NCBI GenBank assembly: GCA_937922155.1
Contig: CAKZVL010000084.1
Coordinates: 1-64,000, forward strand
Direction of reading: 5' to 3'
DNA: 64,000 nucleotides
From: an uncultured Paracoccaceae bacterium
GTDB lineage: Bacteria; Pseudomonadota; Alphaproteobacteria; Rhodobacterales; Rhodobacteraceae
Of the stretch, positions 1-11,386 are shown one piece after another (position 1 is the first letter of the stretch; every line of letters starts with the position of its first letter). Position numbers and translations under genes: made by a program. A model generated the notes under the pieces. That model did not search any database. It saw only the letters and a program-made list of their open reading frames with translations, and was not told where the DNA came from.

Positions 1-784
1 TGGCCGCCTCGACCGCGCGGCCTGTCATGACCTTGACCAAATGCGCGCGATAGTCGCGTGATCCGTGCAAGTCCTCGATCATTCTGTCCGCAGACACTTC
101 TAATCCTTCGAGGGCTTTGGCTGTAAACTCCGCTGACAAGGCTTCCTCCGCCTCTTCCCAGCGATAGACGCCTTCCTCTGACGCGCCTGTCACGGCCACG
201 CGCACGCCGGCGACGTATTTCGCGACGAACACGCCCACCAACGCGAAACGCGACGCGGGTTGGACGAATTTTTCGTAATGCGACACCTCAGGAACCGGGA
301 TACGCACTTCTGTAACCAGTTCGCTTTCTTCAAGGGCGGTATCAAACATGCCCAGAAAGAAATCATCTGCCGCAATCTCGCGCCGGTCAGTGACGATCCC
401 CGCCCCTGTCCCCAGCGCAAGGGCCGGATAGCAGGCTGATGGATCGTTGTTGGCCAGCGATCCGCCAATGGTGCCACGGTTGCGCACTGCGGGGTCACCA
501 ATGTGCGCAGCAAGGCCCGCCAAACCGGCAAAGCTGTGCCCGCTCGCCGCAACCTCAGCATGGGTCGTTGCCCCGCCGATGCACAAACGTCCGTCATCGC
601 CAATGCAAATGCCTTGCATTTCCTTCACACCGGTCAAGCTGACCAGCGTTTCGGGCATCGCAAGTCGCGCCCGCAACGTCGGGATCAAGGTCTGCCCCCC
701 ACCCAAGGCTTGCGCATCTTCCGCCTGCATCGCTTTTGCAGCCTCAGCAATGGTAATCGGCTTTTCGATCTCAAACTTATACAT
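1..784 (-). CDS. CO dehydrogenase-like FAD-binding medium subunit (CoxM family), partial at left edge
   Basis: My reverse-strand translation from ATG at 784 gives MYKFEIEKPITIAEAAKAMQAEDAQALGGGQTLIPTLRARLAMPETLVSL...GDPAVRNRGTIGGSLANNDPSACYPA...; near-collinear with the complete CoxM at 61668-62456; no stop before position 1. Confidence 0.9.
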   Translation of the reverse strand, partial: MYKFEIEKPITIAEAAKAMQAEDAQALGGGQTLIPTLRARLAMPETLVSLTGVKEMQGICIGDDGRLCIGGATTHAEVAASGHSFAGLAGLAAHIGDPAVRNRGTIGGSLANNDPSACYPALALGTGAGIVTDRREIAADDFFLGMFDTALEESELVTEVRIPVPEVSHYEKFVQPASRFALVGVFVAKYVAGVRVAVTGASEEGVYRWEEAEEALSAEFTAKALEGLEVSADRMIEDLHGSRDYRAHLVKVMTGRAVEAA

Positions 785-796
785 CGCGCCTGCCCC

Positions 797-1282
797 CTAT
801 GCCGCTGTCATGTCAGAAACGTCCTGGCCAGAGGCCGCGAGGATCGCTTTGACGATGTTTTGATACCCCGTGCAACGACAAATATTCCCCTCCAGATAGG
901 TTTGCACCTCACCCTTGGTCGGTTTTGGGTTTTCTTTAAGCAGGGCCGCTGCCGTCATCACCATGCCCGGTGTGCAAAAGCCGCATTGCAAACCGTGGTG
1001 CTCGTGGAACGCTTGCTGGATTTTGTGCAATGTCCCATCCGGATTTGCCATGCCTTCGATGGTTGTGACCTCTGCGCCATCAGCCTCTTGCGCGAACATC
1101 GCACAGGCTTTAACGGATTTGCCGTTGACGTGAATGGTGCAGGCACCGCATTGGCTCGTCTCGCAGCCGGTGTGGGTTCCGGTCAGGCGCAGATCATTGC
1201 GTAGAAAATCCACCAAAAGCGTGCGCCCTTCGACGTCCTTTTTCACGGGCTTGCCGTTTACTGTCATGCTGACGGATGCCAT
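797..1282 (-). CDS. CO dehydrogenase-like [2Fe-2S] small subunit (CoxS family)
   Basis: [22 protein letters not shown] and CGFCTPGM...[10 protein letters not shown] iron-sulfur motifs; start chosen at [10 protein letters not shown]. Confidence 0.93.
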   Translation of the reverse strand: MASVSMTVNGKPVKKDVEGRTLLVDFLRNDLRLTGTHTGCETSQCGACTIHVNGKSVKACAMFAQEADGAEVTTIEGMANPDGTLHKIQQAFHEHHGLQCGFCTPGMVMTAAALLKENPKPTKGEVQTYLEGNICRCTGYQNIVKAILAASGQDVSDMTAA

Positions 1283-1359
1283 TCGCACCTCTCCCAAGTT
1301 AGTCTTCTTGCGGCGAAGTTAAGCACGCCTTTGTGCCAGCTTAAAGCGGCAACTTAAGG

Positions 1360-2343
1360 TCATGCCACTTTGCGCAGTGTTTGAATGATTTCAGCCATGA
1401 TGCTGACGGCAATTTCCGCAGGTTTGCGCCCGCCAAGGTCAAGACCCACAGGCGCTTGGATACGCGCCAATTGATCCGACGATAACCCCTGATCCGTCAA
1501 TCGCGCGATCCGTTTGGCATGGGTGCGGATGGAGCCGAGGCAGCCAAGGTAGAACGCCTCAGACCTGAGCGCCGTCACAATCGCCGGATCATCCAGTTTT
1601 GGATCATGGGTCAAGGTTACAACGGCCGTGCGCGCATCCGGGGAAAGCGCGGTGAGCGCCTCATCTGGCCAGTCTTCGACCAACACCTCGCCCGGAAAGC
1701 GGTCCGCGGTGCCAAAGGCGCTGCGCGGGTCAATCAGGGTCACCGCAAATCCGCAGGCGCGCGCCATTCCAACCAAAGGTTGCGCGATATGCACCGCACC
1801 GACAACGATCAGACGCAATGGCGGGTTGTGGATCGCGACGAATGTTGTGCCATCAGCCTCTACCCCTGATCTATCCAGACGAAAGCGGTCTACAAATTCA
1901 CGCCCGTCCGCCAACCTGCGTCCTGCCCCGTTCAGATTAACCACATAGGCCATCGGTGTGGCGTCAGATTTCGCCTGAACCAGTTGTTCCAACATCGCCA
2001 GCGGCATGGCCCCGCCGACAGGTTCGACAAGCACCCGGATTTCACCGCCACAGGCAAGGCCGACGGCAAATGCCTCATCATCGGTCACGCCGTAGTGCAG
2101 CAGCCTTGGCTTTCCATCCGCTATCGCATCCAACGCTTCGGTGATCACGGCCCCTTCAACGCAGCCACCCGAAACGGACCCTTCCATCGCGCCGGACGCA
2201 TCTATGATCAACAGGCTGCCAACGCCGCGCGGGGCCGATCCCCATGTTTCGATCACGGTTGCGATGGCAACTCCGCGACCGGCGCGGTGCCAATCCAAGG
2301 CAATCGCCAAAACGTCATGTTCGGATACCACTAAATTGCTCAT
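1360..2343 (-). CDS. XdhC/CoxI family protein (molybdenum-enzyme maturation)
   Basis: 327 aa; [32 protein letters not shown] typical of XdhC/CoxI, with C-terminal Rossmann-like part; upstream of and co-oriented with coxS/coxM. Confidence 0.88.
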   Translation of the reverse strand: MSNLVVSEHDVLAIALDWHRAGRGVAIATVIETWGSAPRGVGSLLIIDASGAMEGSVSGGCVEGAVITEALDAIADGKPRLLHYGVTDDEAFAVGLACGGEIRVLVEPVGGAMPLAMLEQLVQAKSDATPMAYVVNLNGAGRRLADGREFVDRFRLDRSGVEADGTTFVAIHNPPLRLIVVGAVHIAQPLVGMARACGFAVTLIDPRSAFGTADRFPGEVLVEDWPDEALTALSPDARTAVVTLTHDPKLDDPAIVTALRSEAFYLGCLGSIRTHAKRIARLTDQGLSSDQLARIQAPVGLDLGGRKPAEIAVSIMAEIIQTLRKVA

Positions 2344-2470
2344 GAGATGCCTTTCCCGCTTTTGCGAAAGCTACGACGTGCCTGTGTGCGGCGATAGGTT
2401 CAAACGCCCTCCATTGAAGCGCGGCCCGCTTCGCAGTAGGATAAGCGCGACAACGTGCCAAGGACAGATC

Positions 2471-3694
2471 ATGAAAGACAATCCATCCCAATCCACCGAT
2501 GGTTTCGGCCCAGACTTGGGCCCATTCGACTGGTCCGACGCCCTGCGCCTTGAGGATCAGCTGGGCGAAGACGAACGAATGTTGCGCGACGCAGCGGCGT
2601 CATTTGCGCAAACTGAGCTGCAACCGGGCGTGTCGGCTGCAAACCGCGATGCGATTGTCGATCCGTCCATTTTTGCAAAGATGGGCGCGGCAGGTCTTTT
2701 GGGGATTACGATCCCCGAAGAATATGGCGGGCTTGGGTCCTCTTATGTGACCTATGGCCTCGTCGCGCGTGAGATTGAACGTGTCGACAGCGGCTATCGG
2801 TCTATGATGTCGGTCCAATCGAGCCTCGTGATGTATCCAATCCACGCCTATGGGTCGGATGCGCAAAAGGAAAAATACCTGCCGGGCCTTGCCGCAGGCA
2901 CATTGATCGGCTGCTTTGGCCTGACGGAGGCGGATGCGGGTTCAGATCCCGCGGGGATGAAAACCACCGCCAAAAAGACCGCCAATGGCTATGTCATCTC
3001 GGGATCAAAGATGTGGATTTCGAATGCGCCGATTGCAGATGTCTTTGTCGTCTGGGCCAAATCGGAGGCGCACGATGGCAAGATACGCGGCTTTGTCCTT
3101 GAAAAAGGAATGAAAGGTCTGAGCGCACCCAAGATCGGCGGAAAGCTCAGCTTGCGCGCCTCTGTCACTGGGGAAATTGTGATGGACGGGGTCGAGGTCG
3201 GTGAAGACGCGCTTTTGCCCGGCGTTCAAGGGCTTAAGGGGCCCTTTGGATGCTTGAACCGGGCCAGATACGGGATCAGCTGGGGCGTGATGGGCGCTGC
3301 GGAATCATGTTGGCATGCGGCACGCAGTTACGGGCTGGATCGCAAACAGTTTAACCGCCCCCTCGCCCAAACGCAGCTGTTTCAAAAAAAGCTGGCGGAT
3401 ATGCAGACCGAGATTACCCTTGGCCTCCACGCGGCGCTGCAACTGGGGCGGTTGATAGATCAGGGGCGCGCAGCGCCAGAAATGATCAGCCTGCTCAAGC
3501 GCAATAACTGCGGCAAAGCGCTTAACATTGCGCGTGATGCCCGCGACATGCATGGTGGCAACGGTATTTCAGAAGATTTTAACGTCATGCGTCACATGGT
3601 AAATTTGGAAACCGTGAACACATATGAAGGAACACACGATGTTCACGCGCTTATTTTGGGACGTGCGCAAACCGGGCTTCAAGCCTTTTTCTAA
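2471..3694 (+). CDS. gcdH: acyl-CoA dehydrogenase, probably glutaryl-CoA dehydrogenase
   Basis: [47 protein letters not shown]...; [67 protein letters not shown]. Confidence 0.9.
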   Translation: MKDNPSQSTDGFGPDLGPFDWSDALRLEDQLGEDERMLRDAAASFAQTELQPGVSAANRDAIVDPSIFAKMGAAGLLGITIPEEYGGLGSSYVTYGLVAREIERVDSGYRSMMSVQSSLVMYPIHAYGSDAQKEKYLPGLAAGTLIGCFGLTEADAGSDPAGMKTTAKKTANGYVISGSKMWISNAPIADVFVVWAKSEAHDGKIRGFVLEKGMKGLSAPKIGGKLSLRASVTGEIVMDGVEVGEDALLPGVQGLKGPFGCLNRARYGISWGVMGAAESCWHAARSYGLDRKQFNRPLAQTQLFQKKLADMQTEITLGLHAALQLGRLIDQGRAAPEMISLLKRNNCGKALNIARDARDMHGGNGISEDFNVMRHMVNLETVNTYEGTHDVHALILGRAQTGLQAFF

Positions 3695-3831
3695 GAGGAT
3701 TGGGCGCAAAAACGGCCTGTATCACTCTCACTTTTGCCGTATTGGACTGGTTAACCTTGAGGCAACGATCGGATAACCGAGTTAATTTTGAGTTTGTGAG
3801 TAGCCGGGAAACCGGAATAGGAGACGAAGCC

Positions 3832-4782
3832 ATGACAACCCATGCGATATCTTTTGACGCGGGCCTAGCTGATTTGAAGGCAGACGCTTGGATGGAACGG
3901 GTGCAGGAAATTGGAACCGCAATTGGCGAATTCAAAAAACTTGGTCCAAACCACAACGCTGTTTTATTGGATGCTGGCCCCAAGCTTTTGGTCAGCTTTG
4001 AAGATGCAAACGCCCTGCGTCAAACAGCCAAGGGCGGCGAACCTCGCAGTTTTGCACATACCCGACGCGACGGGTGGTCCACGCTGACAATTCTATGCAG
4101 CCGCGCGACATGGTTTCGTGATGAGGCGGTCTATGAATATTTCGATCAACTGATCGACGACGGTTTCTTTGACGAATACGAACAGGTTCTCTTTTATGGC
4201 CAAGGGCCCTGTGGGTATGCCGCTGCTGCATTTAGTGTGGCGGCCCCCGGCGCGCGGGTTCTGGCATTAAGCCCGATGGCGACCATGAATTCCAGACTGG
4301 CAGCCTTTGATCCACGGTCGCGCGCCCTAAAGCGTGTGGATTTCACATCCCGCTATGGATATGCGCCCGACATGATCGAAGCCGCAGATCACGCCTATAT
4401 CATCCATGACGTCAATCGCCGCATTGATTGCATCCACGCCGGTATGTTCGTGCGCAAGAACGTGACGCTATTGCGCACCTTTGGCATTGGGGTGCACCTG
4501 GATCAAGCGTTCGAAGACTTTGATATTCTGGAAGATTTATTCCATGCCGCAATGGCTGGTAGCCTGACAACCGCCATTTTTGCGGATCAACTCAGGGCAC
4601 GACGGGAAAATGCGGCCTATCTGTGCTGGATTATTGAACGTGCCAAGGAAATGGGCCACCCAAAGCTTGCAAAGATGGCAAGTGCTGTGGCGGTAAAACT
4701 GGTCGATGGCGACGATCTGATCTCGCTGCACAATGTCATCGGCAAACAGCAAAATGCGCCATCCACCGAAGCGGCAGAATAG
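3832..4782 (+). CDS. conserved hypothetical protein
   Basis: ATG after ATAGGAGACGAAGCC; long ORF in coding frame. Contains YGQGPCGYAAAAFSVAAPGARVLALSP, reminiscent of an alpha/beta-hydrolase elbow, but no firm family. Confidence 0.75.
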   Translation: MTTHAISFDAGLADLKADAWMERVQEIGTAIGEFKKLGPNHNAVLLDAGPKLLVSFEDANALRQTAKGGEPRSFAHTRRDGWSTLTILCSRATWFRDEAVYEYFDQLIDDGFFDEYEQVLFYGQGPCGYAAAAFSVAAPGARVLALSPMATMNSRLAAFDPRSRALKRVDFTSRYGYAPDMIEAADHAYIIHDVNRRIDCIHAGMFVRKNVTLLRTFGIGVHLDQAFEDFDILEDLFHAAMAGSLTTAIFADQLRARRENAAYLCWIIERAKEMGHPKLAKMASAVAVKLVDGDDLISLHNVIGKQQNAPSTEAAE

Positions 4783-4816
4783 CGCATTTCAGGCCGTTTA
4801 TACCGGCAGATTGTAA

Positions 4817-5107
4817 TTAGCCTTCTTTTTTGCCGCTGATCGCGCCCTGAACGATCTGAGCCAGACGCGTGCCAAAGTAGCCAAGGCAAAGACCAACAGC
4901 GATACCAAGTGCAGACCCGCTGCCAAAGATCACAGCGATCAGAGCCGCCGCCAACATAGCGACCATAAAGCCAAGCACTGGCATTTCAGCGTCTTCGATT
5001 GTCAAAAAGCTCAGCGCTTTTGCCAAAGGTTGCGCAACCGCGGCTTGAATTTGTGGCGTCACAAATCCCGCGATAATAGCGACAATAAATCCGATCATAG
5101 AAAACAT
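4817..5107 (-). CDS. small hydrophobic membrane protein of unknown function
   Basis: 96 aa with two strongly hydrophobic segments. Confidence 0.65.
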   Translation of the reverse strand: MFSMIGFIVAIIAGFVTPQIQAAVAQPLAKALSFLTIEDAEMPVLGFMVAMLAAALIAVIFGSGSALGIAVGLCLGYFGTRLAQIVQGAISGKKEG

Positions 5108-5217
5108 CCCATTCCTGTTAACGATTTCGACCTGAACAAATAAGATTCGCGTAATGTCAGCAAGGGGAAGTCTGCGATACTCTGGTCACGGGTGACAATC
5201 CGCGTTACATCCCCCTC

Positions 5218-6270
5218 ATGGCTGCACACAAGATTTCCGAACTGACAATCCGTCGCCCCGACGACTGGCACCTTCACCTGCGGGATGGGGCGATGTTGCA
5301 GGCTGTTTTGCCTGAAACCGCCAGACATTTTGATCGGGCCATCGTTATGCCCAACCTGGTTCCGCCTGTGATTACGGGGGCAGACGCCCGCGCCTATCGC
5401 GCCCGGATCGAGGCGGCTTTGCCCAAAGGGGCGGCCTTTAAACCCCTGATGACGCTGTATCTGACGGAAGACACCGATCCAGACGATGTTGCCGCCGCTT
5501 TCGCGGATGGCACCGCCACGGCTGTCAAACTTTACCCGGCCGGTGCGACCACAAACTCTGCTTCTGGCGTGCAGGATTTTGAAAAAGTCCGCACCGTCCT
5601 TGACAGAATGGCAGAGATCGGGATGCCGCTGTGTGTCCACGGTGAAGTGACCCATAGCGATGTGGACATCTTTGATCGTGAAGCGGTGTTCATCGAAAAA
5701 GTCCTGAAGCCGATCCGCAAAAAGACACCCGATCTAAAGATCGTAATGGAACATATAACCACCCAAGACGCCGTTGATTATGTGCGCGACAACCATCGCA
5801 ATCTGGCCGCGACGATCACAACGCACCACCTGATTATCAATCGCAACCATATTCTGGTTGGCGGCATCCGTCCGCATTATTATTGCCTGCCGGTGGCCAA
5901 GCGCGAACGCCATCGCATCGCGCTTGTGGAGGCGGCAGTCTCGGGCGACAAACGGTTCTTCCTTGGCACAGACAGCGCGCCCCACACGGATGCCAACAAA
6001 ATCCAGACCTGTGGATGTGCAGGTGTATTTTCTGCCACCAACACCATGTCCTGTTTGGCTGAAGTGTTTGCCACCGCAGGTAAGTTGAAGAAGCTGGAAG
6101 CTTTTACATCCCTGAATGGGCCGCTGTTTTATGGGCTGCCGCCCAATTCTGCGACCATGACCCTGCGCCGTGGCGCACCTGTGGACTATCCCAAGCAGAT
6201 TGAGACCGAGGACGGACCTGTAACGGTCTTTAATCCAGGATTTCCGTTGCATTGGCACGTGGACCCTTGA
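5218..6270 (+). CDS. pyrC: dihydroorotase
   Basis: [71 protein letters not shown]. Confidence 0.96.
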   Translation: MAAHKISELTIRRPDDWHLHLRDGAMLQAVLPETARHFDRAIVMPNLVPPVITGADARAYRARIEAALPKGAAFKPLMTLYLTEDTDPDDVAAAFADGTATAVKLYPAGATTNSASGVQDFEKVRTVLDRMAEIGMPLCVHGEVTHSDVDIFDREAVFIEKVLKPIRKKTPDLKIVMEHITTQDAVDYVRDNHRNLAATITTHHLIINRNHILVGGIRPHYYCLPVAKRERHRIALVEAAVSGDKRFFLGTDSAPHTDANKIQTCGCAGVFSATNTMSCLAEVFATAGKLKKLEAFTSLNGPLFYGLPPNSATMTLRRGAPVDYPKQIETEDGPVTVFNPGFPLHWHVDP

Positions 6271-6280
6271 TGTCGGGGTG

Positions 6281-6300
6281 TAGATTTTTGCAAAAATCTA
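6281..6300. repeat. 20-bp perfect palindrome TAGATTTTTGCAAAAATCTA between pyrC and pyrE
   Basis: Self-reverse-complementary by inspection; 11 nt after the pyrC stop. Confidence 0.85.
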
Positions 6301-6392
6301 GCGCCTGCGGCGGGCATGGCGCACCATTGCACCCCTCATCCACGCCTCCGGCGGGCGTATTTTAAAAACCAAAGAAGAAAGGCGTTGAGCCC

Positions 6393-7064
6393 ATGATCCC
6401 CTCCACCTATCCGACCAAAGAAGAGATGGCGCGCCTAACCGCAGGTATGCTGCTGGAGATTGGTGCCATTAGTTTTAATGCCGAAGAGCTGTTTACCCAT
6501 GCCTCTGGCAAGAAGGCCCCAACATACGTCGATTGTCGCAAGCTGATTTCGTTTCCACGCATTCGATCCACCTTGATGGACTTTTTGACCGTGACGATTA
6601 TGCGCGATGCAGGGTTTGAGGCGTTTGACAACATTGCGGGGGGCGAAACCGCAGGTATTCCTTTTGCGGCGCTGGTTGCAGAGCGGATGGCGCTGCCTAT
6701 GACCTATGTGCGCAAAAAGCCGAAAGGCTATGGAAAGAACGCCCGCATTGAAGGCGCGATGTCTGAGGATCAGCGCGTGTTGTTGGTGGAAGATTTGACC
6801 ACTGATGGGGGATCAAAACTGTCTTTTGTGCAGGCGATCCGGGACACGGGGGCTGCTTGTTCGGCGACGGCTGTGATATTCTACTATGGCATTTTTGACG
6901 GGGTAGAGGATGCGCTGGCCAAAGAAGGCATCGACCTTTTGTATCTATGTACCTGGTGGGATGTGCTGGCCGAAGCCAAAGCGCGCGGCGCCTATGACGC
7001 AGAAACCCTAGCGACTGTAGAGGCTTACCTCAAAGATCCAAAAGATTGGTCGCCAAGCGCATAA
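6393..7064 (+). CDS. pyrE: orotate phosphoribosyltransferase
   Basis: [42 protein letters not shown]...[25 protein letters not shown]. Confidence 0.95.
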   Translation: MIPSTYPTKEEMARLTAGMLLEIGAISFNAEELFTHASGKKAPTYVDCRKLISFPRIRSTLMDFLTVTIMRDAGFEAFDNIAGGETAGIPFAALVAERMALPMTYVRKKPKGYGKNARIEGAMSEDQRVLLVEDLTTDGGSKLSFVQAIRDTGAACSATAVIFYYGIFDGVEDALAKEGIDLLYLCTWWDVLAEAKARGAYDAETLATVEAYLKDPKDWSPSA

Positions 7065-7275
7065 ACTTTTCCACATGCCTAGGCGCATAAATCAAAGGGA
7101 ATCACTGAGGCCCGGCATATTTAGTGACGCGCTGGGTTATACATGCTAGATGTCGTGCGGTGATGGTTATGCACATTTTGCTCACAGACTTTTTCATAGG
7201 CCATCCACAGAAACACAAAGGTGGTGCCGGGGTTAAGAAGGCGTTAATCCATCCCTAAGGCAAATGGAGGTGGGC

Positions 7276-8769
7276 ATGAACGAAATCACAGCATTTAACG
7301 CAAGCGGTGTCGAACAGGCTGGCACAGATCCGATGCCCCATTCTATTGAAGCTGAACAGCAGCTTTTGGGGGCTGTGCTGACCAACAATGACATCTTTGA
7401 CCGCATTGCTTCGGTTGTCAGTGCAGAGCATTTTTATGACCCCGTGCATGCGCGGATTTTCGAAACCGCGGCGAGCCGGATCGCCAAAAACGCCCTTGCC
7501 AGTCCTGTGACACTAAAGACGTTTCTGGAAGACGATGAGGGCCTAAAAGAGCTTGGCGGCCCCGCCTATCTTGTCCGGCTGGCGGGGGCTGCGATTTCGG
7601 CCTTTGCGGCGCGCGATTATGCCCAGATGATTTATGATCTGTCCGTGCGGCGCGAGCTGATCATGGTGGGCCAAACGATTGCGGAAAAAGCGCAGAAAAT
7701 GGACGTGGAAAGTGAGCCGCGCGCGCAGATTGTTGAGGCCGAGCAGGAATTGTATCGCCTGGCCGAACAGGGCAGCAGCGACAGCGGATTTCAAAGCTTT
7801 CTCAAGGCGGTAACCGACGCGGTGAATGTGGCCAATGCCGCCTATCAACGCGAAGGTGGGCTTGCGGGTGTGTCCACCGGTCTGATTGATATGGACAAAA
7901 AGCTGGGCGGTTTGCACCGGTCTGACCTTTTGATCCTTGCCGGGCGTCCGTCCATGGGAAAGACATCGCTGGCCACCAACATCGCGTTTAACGTCGCCAA
8001 GGCGTACAAAAAGGGCCTCCTGCCTGATGGCAGCGAAGGCGCCGTGGATGGCGGTGTTGTTGGCTTTTATTCTCTAGAGATGAGCGCAGAGCAGCTCGCC
8101 GCGCGGATCCTGTCAGAGGCATCAGAAGTGCCCAGCGAACAGATCCGGCGCGGCGATATGACGGAGGCTGAGTTCCGCCGCTTTGTCGAGGCGGCCAAAT
8201 CGCTGGAGGCTTGCCCGCTATACATCGACGACACGCCTGCGCTGCCGATCTCACAACTGGCCGCGCGTGCGCGTCGTTTGAAACGGACCCATGGGTTGGA
8301 CGTTCTGATCGTGGACTATTTGCAGCTTGTGCGCGGCACTGGGCGCAGTGAGAACCGGGTGAACGAAATCTCTGAAATCACCATGGGGCTAAAGGCGATT
8401 GCAAAGGAGTTGGATATTCCGGTGATCGCGCTTTCCCAGCTGTCGCGTCAGGTGGAAAACCGCGAGGATAAACGCCCGCAGCTGTCAGACTTGCGTGAAT
8501 CTGGTTCGATTGAGCAGGACGCGGATGTGGTGATGTTTGTGTTCCGCGAGGAATATTACAAAGAACGCGAAAAGCCCGGTGATCATGAGATGGAAAAGAT
8601 GGCCGCCTGGCAAGAAGACATGGAACGCCTCCACGGCAAGGCCGAGGTCGTGATCGGCAAGCAACGACATGGTCCGATTGGCACGGTTGAGCTGTCTTTC
8701 GAAGGGCGCTTTACCCGCTTTGGCAACCTTGTGAAGCCTTGGCAGCAGGACGAAGGGACGGAGTTTTAA
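7276..8769 (+). CDS. dnaB: replicative DNA helicase DnaB
   Basis: MPHSIEAEQQLLGAVL...LAGRPSMGKTSLATNIAFN...IVDYLQLVRG...ALSQLSRQVENREDKRPQLSDLRESGSIEQDADVV. Confidence 0.97.
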   Translation: MNEITAFNASGVEQAGTDPMPHSIEAEQQLLGAVLTNNDIFDRIASVVSAEHFYDPVHARIFETAASRIAKNALASPVTLKTFLEDDEGLKELGGPAYLVRLAGAAISAFAARDYAQMIYDLSVRRELIMVGQTIAEKAQKMDVESEPRAQIVEAEQELYRLAEQGSSDSGFQSFLKAVTDAVNVANAAYQREGGLAGVSTGLIDMDKKLGGLHRSDLLILAGRPSMGKTSLATNIAFNVAKAYKKGLLPDGSEGAVDGGVVGFYSLEMSAEQLAARILSEASEVPSEQIRRGDMTEAEFRRFVEAAKSLEACPLYIDDTPALPISQLAARARRLKRTHGLDVLIVDYLQLVRGTGRSENRVNEISEITMGLKAIAKELDIPVIALSQLSRQVENREDKRPQLSDLRESGSIEQDADVVMFVFREEYYKEREKPGDHEMEKMAAWQEDMERLHGKAEVVIGKQRHGPIGTVELSFEGRFTRFGNLVKPWQQDEGTEF

Positions 8770-8880
8770 TCCGTTTCCCGCTTCGTAAAGAACGCCTCTC
8801 GCCAAATCATCAAGCGGCGTTGCCGCCACCCCACCAACGCCCCCTTGCTGTGCCTGCCTGCGCCTGTCAAAAGATGCCCC

Positions 8881-9918
8881 ATGAGTACAGGACATTTAAC
8901 AGTTGATTTAGGGGCGCTTGCCCATAATTGGCAGGCGCTGGATGCGAAATCAGCTGGCGAAACGGCGGCTGTGGTTAAGGCAAATGGCTATGGCCTTGGT
9001 GCTGCACCTGTCGCCAAAGCATTGGCCAAGGCGGGCGCGCGACGCTTCTTTGTCGCTGTGGCCGAAGAAGGGGTGAGCCTGCGCACAGCGCTTGGCCCCG
9101 ACGTGGAGATTAACGTCTTTAGCGGCCACATGATTGGCGATACCGAATTGATCCGCGGTGCACATTTGATCCCGATGATCAATTCCGCCGAACAGTTGAA
9201 CCGCCATATGGATGCCCTGCCCGGCCACCCGTTTGGCGTTCAGCTAGATACCGGCATGAACCGCCTTGGTATGGAATGGGACGAATGGGCAGAGGTTGCG
9301 CCGATTGCGATGCAACTGCGCCCGACCTTGGTGATGAGCCATCTTGCCTGCGCGGATGAAACGGATCACCCGATGAACGCCTATCAGCTGGATGTGTTTC
9401 ACAAGATGACAGACGGGATCAGCACGCCCCGATCACTGGCTGCGACGGGCGGTATTTTGCTGGGCAAGAAATACCATTTTGACGTGACCCGTCCGGGGAT
9501 CGGGCTTTATGGCGGGCTACCATTTCGGGACGCGCATGCTGTCGTACGCATGGACCTGCCTGTTATCCAGACCCGTGATCTCAAAAAAGGGGAAGTCGTG
9601 GGATATGGCAACAGCTGGCAAGCATCCCGCCCCAGCCGGATCGCCACAATTTCGGTTGGATATGCCGATGGTCTGATCCGCGCGATGTCTGGGAAGGCCA
9701 CGTTTTTTGCCGACAACCGAATGTGCCCTGCAGTGGGCCGGGTGTCGATGGATTTGATCACGGTCGATGTCACCGACCTTAATGAACCGCCAGAGGCCCT
9801 GACGCTGGTCGGCCCCTATCAAGGGGTTGACAAGGTGGCAGAGGCGGCAGGCACGATTGGATACGAAATCTTAACCTCCCTCGGTGCGCGGTATTCGCGT
9901 CACTACGTCGGCGGATGA
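8881..9918 (+). CDS. alr: alanine racemase
   Basis: [35 protein letters not shown] (PLP-lysine motif); [12 protein letters not shown]. Confidence 0.95.
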   Translation: MSTGHLTVDLGALAHNWQALDAKSAGETAAVVKANGYGLGAAPVAKALAKAGARRFFVAVAEEGVSLRTALGPDVEINVFSGHMIGDTELIRGAHLIPMINSAEQLNRHMDALPGHPFGVQLDTGMNRLGMEWDEWAEVAPIAMQLRPTLVMSHLACADETDHPMNAYQLDVFHKMTDGISTPRSLAATGGILLGKKYHFDVTRPGIGLYGGLPFRDAHAVVRMDLPVIQTRDLKKGEVVGYGNSWQASRPSRIATISVGYADGLIRAMSGKATFFADNRMCPAVGRVSMDLITVDVTDLNEPPEALTLVGPYQGVDKVAEAAGTIGYEILTSLGARYSRHYVGG

Positions 9919-10691
9919 CGGCGTTCCTTTCTGCTGTTGGACGGGCCAGTTTGGCCTTTCTAGCGCGGATCGGGCGCGTCACCTTGTTCATCTTTGCAGT
10001 GCTGCGGGCAATGGTCACGCCGCCGTTTTATCTGCGCGATGTGGTGAAAACGATCTGGTCGGCAGGGTATCTATCCTTGCCGCTTATCGGGCTGACGACT
10101 TTGTTCGCAGGGGGCGCATTGGCCTTGCAAATCTTTGACGGCGGTGCGCGGTTTTCCGCCTCCGAAGTGATGCCGCAGATCGTGGCCATTGGTATGGTGC
10201 GCGAACTGGGTCCGGTTTTGGTGGGGCTCATGATTTCAGCGCGCGTCACGTCCTCTTTCGCGGCAGAGATTGCAACGATGCGGGTCAGCGAACAGATCGA
10301 CGCGCTCAAGACGTTATCGACCGACGCAATGCAGTACCTCATCGCGCCGCGTGTCTTGGGAACGACGCTCATCGCCCCCGTGTTGGTCGCGGTGGGCGAT
10401 ATTATCGGCATCATGGGCGGGTATCTGATCGCGACAACGCGGCTGGGCTTTAACCCGGCCAGTTATTTGCAGAACACGGTGGATTTTCTTGAACCGCTCG
10501 ACATCATATCTTCCTTGGTCAAAGGCGGCGTGTTTGGCCTGATCGCGGCCTTGATGGGCTGCTATTTCGGCATGAACGCCGGGCGCGGGGCGGCAGGCGT
10601 AGGGCAAGCGACGAAATCGGCGGTTGTTGCCGCTTCTATCCTGATATTGGGCGCGAACTTTATCCTGACAGAGGCGTTCTTTTCCAAATGA
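9915..10691 (+). CDS. mlaE: ABC transporter permease, MlaE family
   Basis: [37 protein letters not shown]; 4-nt overlap with alr. Confidence 0.88.
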   Translation: MTAFLSAVGRASLAFLARIGRVTLFIFAVLRAMVTPPFYLRDVVKTIWSAGYLSLPLIGLTTLFAGGALALQIFDGGARFSASEVMPQIVAIGMVRELGPVLVGLMISARVTSSFAAEIATMRVSEQIDALKTLSTDAMQYLIAPRVLGTTLIAPVLVAVGDIIGIMGGYLIATTRLGFNPASYLQNTVDFLEPLDIISSLVKGGVFGLIAALMGCYFGMNAGRGAAGVGQATKSAVVAASILILGANFILTEAFFSK

Positions 10692-11380
10692 TCGCAGCGC
10701 ATGGCATTCATAAATCCTTTGCGGGCAACCCAGTCTTAAAGGGCGTCGACCTGAGCGTTGAGCCGGGCGAAAGCTGCGCGATTATCGGCGGATCGGGCAG
10801 CGGAAAAACCGTTCTGATCAAATGTCTACTGGGCCTTTTGAAACCGGACAGCGGCTCCTCCACCCCGCTGAACATGGACGATGTGGGCGTCTTGTTCCAA
10901 GGGGGTGCTTTGTTTGACAGTATGACGATCTGGGAAAACGTCGCTTTTCGCCCGCTGCAACAAGGGATGGATCGCACCGCCGCCCGCGCATTGGCGCAAG
11001 CCAAGCTAGAACGCGTCGGGCTTGATGCAGACGTCGCCCCCATGATGCCCGCTGAATTATCCGGCGGCATGCAAAAGCGCGCAGCCTTGGCCCGCGCGCT
11101 TGCCAGTGATCCAAAGCTTTTGGTATTTGACGAACCCACAACCGGGCTCGACCCCGTGCGTGCAAGCAAAATCAATCGGCTGATCCGCGAGATCGTGGTG
11201 GAAACCGGGGCAACCGCGCTGACGATCACCCACGATATGACCAGCGTACAGGCCATCGCGGACACGGTCGCGATGTTGCACCAAGGGCGGATACACTGGC
11301 GCGGCGCCACATCCGAACTTACATCTAGCAAGGACGCTGTTCTGCGCAATTTTCTAAACGGCGATGAGGGTGAGGGTTAG
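10688..11380 (+). CDS. mlaF: ABC transporter ATP-binding protein, MlaF family
   Basis: IIGGSGSGKTVLIKCLLGLL (Walker A), ELSGGMQKRAALARAL signature, LLVFDEPTTGLDP. Confidence 0.9.
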   Translation: MIAAHGIHKSFAGNPVLKGVDLSVEPGESCAIIGGSGSGKTVLIKCLLGLLKPDSGSSTPLNMDDVGVLFQGGALFDSMTIWENVAFRPLQQGMDRTAARALAQAKLERVGLDADVAPMMPAELSGGMQKRAALARALASDPKLLVFDEPTTGLDPVRASKINRLIREIVVETGATALTITHDMTSVQAIADTVAMLHQGRIHWRGATSELTSSKDAVLRNFLNGDEGEG

Positions 11381-11386
11381 ATCAAC

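Noticed and set aside
2141-2470. N-terminal extension of the acyl-CoA dehydrogenase ORF
   Set aside because: The extension overlaps the XdhC-like gene antisense; homology-like sequence starts at MKDNPSQ (2471).
10708-11349. 213-aa reverse ORF
   Set aside because: Antisense to mlaF.
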